DNA from: Papilionanthe hookeriana x Papilionanthe teres
Lineage: Eukaryota; Streptophyta; Magnoliopsida; Asparagales; Orchidaceae
Assembly: GCA_022702705.1 (NCBI GenBank)
Contig: CM040422.1
Location: forward strand, 42,617,270-42,681,269
Length of the DNA: 64,000 nucleotides
Direction: 5' to 3'
Shown here: piece by piece, positions 61,680-64,000 of the stretch
Numbering within the stretch: position 1 is the first letter of the stretch
How the letters are laid out: each line of letters starts with the position of its first letter
Notes under the pieces: generated by a model
Seen by the model: only the letters and a program-made list of their open reading frames with translations
Databases searched by the model: none
Told to the model about the DNA's origin: nothing
Made by a program: the position numbers and the translations under genes

Positions 61680-61910
61680 AATTTCCTACTTATCCACGCG
61701 GCGCCACGCAATCCTCGATAGCTCCGAAAGACCACGCGGCGCGCTTTGATTCGACGCAGCCATGTGAGTCAGCTGCCACGGGGCTCGCGGTTCACGTACC
61801 ATCTCCTGGTCCGACGCCATTTGAGACGTCCGCTCGATACACACGCGATCCAATGGCTCCAGATCATCGTCTACGACTGGTGTGCACCCGTAACTGTCCA
61901 CACTAAAACC
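61680..61910 (-). other. CpG-rich block (copy C)
   Basis: It matches 9483-9700 inverted: CACGCGGCG, CGATAGCTCCGAAAGACC and CTACGACTGG-type text against an AT-rich background. Confidence 0.55.
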
Positions 61911-61955
61911 CTAAGATCTCACTCGATTCTCAATAGATTTTTATGTTCTTATACT

Positions 61956-62117
61956 CTATGGATTCATCTTGAAGAGACGAACATATCCATATGGTTTATG
62001 TGGCATGAAATTAACCCAATCAAAATAGAGAATGTTCAGAAGCTCGGGAAGAAGAGAGAGCTCATACCTTTGTTCGCAGAAGTGAAGCTTCGATCCGAGA
62101 GTCGTGTCACCTTCGAT
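61956..62117 (-). other. Conserved 53-codon open frame (copy C)
   Basis: Partner of 9267-9428, ending YVRLFKMNP-stop. Same length and stop position despite many substitutions. Confidence 0.3.
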
Positions 62118-62490
62118 TGAGTCCAAGCAAGCTCCGGATGAAGTCTGCGGCCCCGAGGAATTGCTAGACACTGATTTCCACCGGACTCGATTTCAACCTT
62201 TGAAGGCTAGAACAAATGGGTGGCACTGGAGAGGGGCTTTCACCTGGGAACTCCTTCTCTTGGTCTTGTGCGGGTGTGGGAGAGTTTAATTTGATTTTGG
62301 TGGAGGATTTGAAAGTGTCCTGTTACGGCTCGAGAATCGAGCTCCAAAATTGAGCTCAATCAGTGGGAATTAGGGCAGGAGGATAGTGGGGATTAAATGC
62401 TCTTGGCTAGGGGAAGCTTTGTGAGGAGTTTGGAGGGATTTTGTGAAGGTCTATTTCAGCCAACCTTTTAGCCGAGAGGGGTTGGCTGGC

Positions 62491-62497
62491 TTAAATA
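62491..62497 (-). promoter_or_regulatory. Possible LTR TATA box (copy C)
   Basis: Minus strand GGCTATTTAAGCC, matching CTCTATTTAAACTCC at 8884. Confidence 0.35.
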
Positions 62498-64000
62498 GCC
62501 ATGGCCATGGCCTCTCAAGGGGAGTTAGGGGCTGGGATCAACTGCTCTGGTGAGGAGAAGAACAGCTACAATGGCCATTTGGAGTGGGGCAGCTCAGACA
62601 TGGGGAATTGCAATTTTTGGTTGATTTGGACCTCTCGGCCTGGTGTTTTCCGGCAACTGTGGTGGCTGGCCGGCCAGGGTTAGGTCACTGTTGTGATTAG
62701 GAGGATCAGTGCTTGAGGTTTGTGAGTTTAATTATCAAATGCCATGTGTAAAAAGGATGAATTGAAATGGAAAGGGGAAGAGGTGATTTTGGCTTGGTTT
62801 AGGTCAACCCATGTATTTGGGCTTGGTTCACCTCCCCATGGCCTGATTTTGGGCTGAGGAGGTCAGGTGGGTCAGGCTCACATGTGTGGTGAAGTCCACA
62901 TCCAAACATATTTGGACTAATTTTGGGTTAAGGGTAATCATGGTTAAGGCTAATGACCTTAAGGGAATATAGAAAGAGCTTCCTCCATTTTCCCAATGTG
63001 GTATGGTCACATGTCAAACCTTTCATGGCTCCACATGGGGCTTAAGGATGGCTTCATGGCTCTTATATGGCTTGGGAAAAGTTGGCTTGGTTTCATGGAA
63101 GTAGGTTTTAGGAATTTTGGTATTTTGGTGTGAAATTTGGATGGTTTTTCATATGGCTTAGTTTAGAAAAGTTTGATTGTTGATTTAGAATTTAGGGATG
63201 ATTTTAATTAATGAAATGATGAATAGAGTGTCATATGGGCTTTAGCATGAAGTTTGGGCTTTTAAAATTTGGAAAAGGTGGGCTTTTAAAATGGTTTTAG
63301 GGGAATGAGTTTTTATGTTTCAAAATGGGCTTTTAGATCAAAAAAATTTGTAAAGGGCCATGCCAAATAAATATTGAGTTTAGTTTAAGGATATGTCATG
63401 AGTGATTTAAAACAAATTTGGAGTGATTTGGGATTGAATTGGATTGGATTTGGGTTTATTTGGTAAAGGGGATAAGGTGGGCCAAATTGGGCTAACATAG
63501 GCTAGGGTTGGGCTAATGTTGAAATTGATGTAAAATTGATGTTGAGAAATTTTTAGGGGAATTTTATGAAGATTTTTCAACTTTGGTTGGGGTTCAATCT
63601 TGGTATTTGGGCCTATTTGGATTTGGTTTGGGTTTAGGTCAATTTAAGGGGTTTTGGGTTTGGGTTGAATTTAAGTGAGGTCTGGGTTCAAGTTTTGGGC
63701 AAATTATGTTATTTTTTTGTTTATGGAGATATTAGGGAAGGTTTAGAAAATATTTGGGGTCAATTGGAGTTGAATTGGGTTGGTTTGGGCTAAGTTTGGG
63801 TTATGGGTCAAAATTGGGCTTTAAGCTTAAAAATGAAATTGGATTCAAATGTCAATCCAATTGGGCTTGGATTTGGTCTAGATTGATATTGGGGATATTA
63901 AATTGAAGTTTAGAATTGAATTGGACCAAAATTGAGGTTAATTGGGGTGATTTGGTTTGACATTGGGTTCATTTGGGTTTAAAATGAGCTAAATTGGCGG

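Larger units (their letters stand above)
57529..64000 (-). mobile_element. Family-1 giant LTR, minus strand, runs off the window (copy C)
   Basis: Read on the minus strand it follows the same order as the solo LTR from about 7000 to 13986: pyrimidine/purine-biased block (63-64 kb), TATA-like site (62491), conserved leader (62117-61956), CpG-rich block (61680-61910), AAATT array (59655-59935) and terminal block ending TGCCGACA at 57529. At least 6.47 kb is LTR. It inserted in the Athila gag after CTGAG (57524-57528), the expected duplication. Its other end and any internal region lie outside the window. No primer site precedes 57529, so on this strand it is either a 3' LTR or a solo LTR. Confidence 0.82.

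Noticed and set aside
1047..64000. Window-scale inverted repeat as a giant terminal-inverted-repeat transposon
   Set aside because: The inverted similarity between the two window ends is explained by independent family-1 LTR copies in opposite orientation, with their own ends and target duplications.

Overview
The window looks like nuclear DNA of a flowering plant, probably a eudicot. It is very AT-rich and almost entirely transposable-element sequence. Evidence includes plant-type Ty3 retrotransposons with tRNA-Arg and tRNA-Asp primer sites, RTE and L1 LINE remnants, and a two-exon gene of the plant-specific PAR1 family. Nothing suggests a bacterial, organellar or viral origin. The species cannot be named from sequence alone.

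Layout. 1-1046 is the 3' end of a broken RTE-type LINE. 1047-4638 is the 3' part of a very long LTR (called family 1 here). 4639-5629 is old unclassified repeat DNA. 5630-29880 is a minus-strand Ogre/Tat-like LTR retrotransposon with both LTRs (about 5.28 kb each), a tRNA-Arg primer site, a damaged gag, no pol, a 61-bp minisatellite and a 5-bp target duplication (CCCAC). Its 3' LTR is split by a 7,302-bp solo family-1 LTR (6685-13986) with its own 5-bp duplication (GTACA). 29886-36488 is the flank: repeat DNA, an L1-type LINE remnant, a PAR1 gene and a pair of diverged direct repeats. 36489-38976 is the start of an Athila-like element (LTR, tRNA-Asp primer site, gag fragment), cut by a minus-strand family-1 LTR.

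Bases 20418-39113 are then repeated in tandem as 39114-57660. The second unit has its own truncated Ogre-like element (one LTR only), LINE, PAR1 gene and Athila fragment. From 57529 to the window end runs a long minus-strand family-1 LTR that leaves the window unfinished.

Inferred order of events: the LINEs and the Athila-like element came first; a family-1 element entered the Athila gag; the Ogre-like element inserted 5' of the L1; the 18.6-kb tandem duplication followed; the family-1 solo LTR entered the 3' LTR at a time that cannot be ordered against the duplication. The only plausible host gene is PAR1, present twice: it reads open in the second unit and has a 1-base frameshift in the first.

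The most interesting signal is an 18-nt perfect complementarity in the Ogre-like element RNA, between the leader downstream of the primer site and the bases directly next to the 3' LTR. This matches the geometry of the known Ty1 5'-3' cyclization pairing. A second, technical signal is that near-identical copies differ mainly at CTG/CAG sites, which suggests residual long-read base-calling error at methylated CHG sites. That warns against over-reading small frameshifts here.
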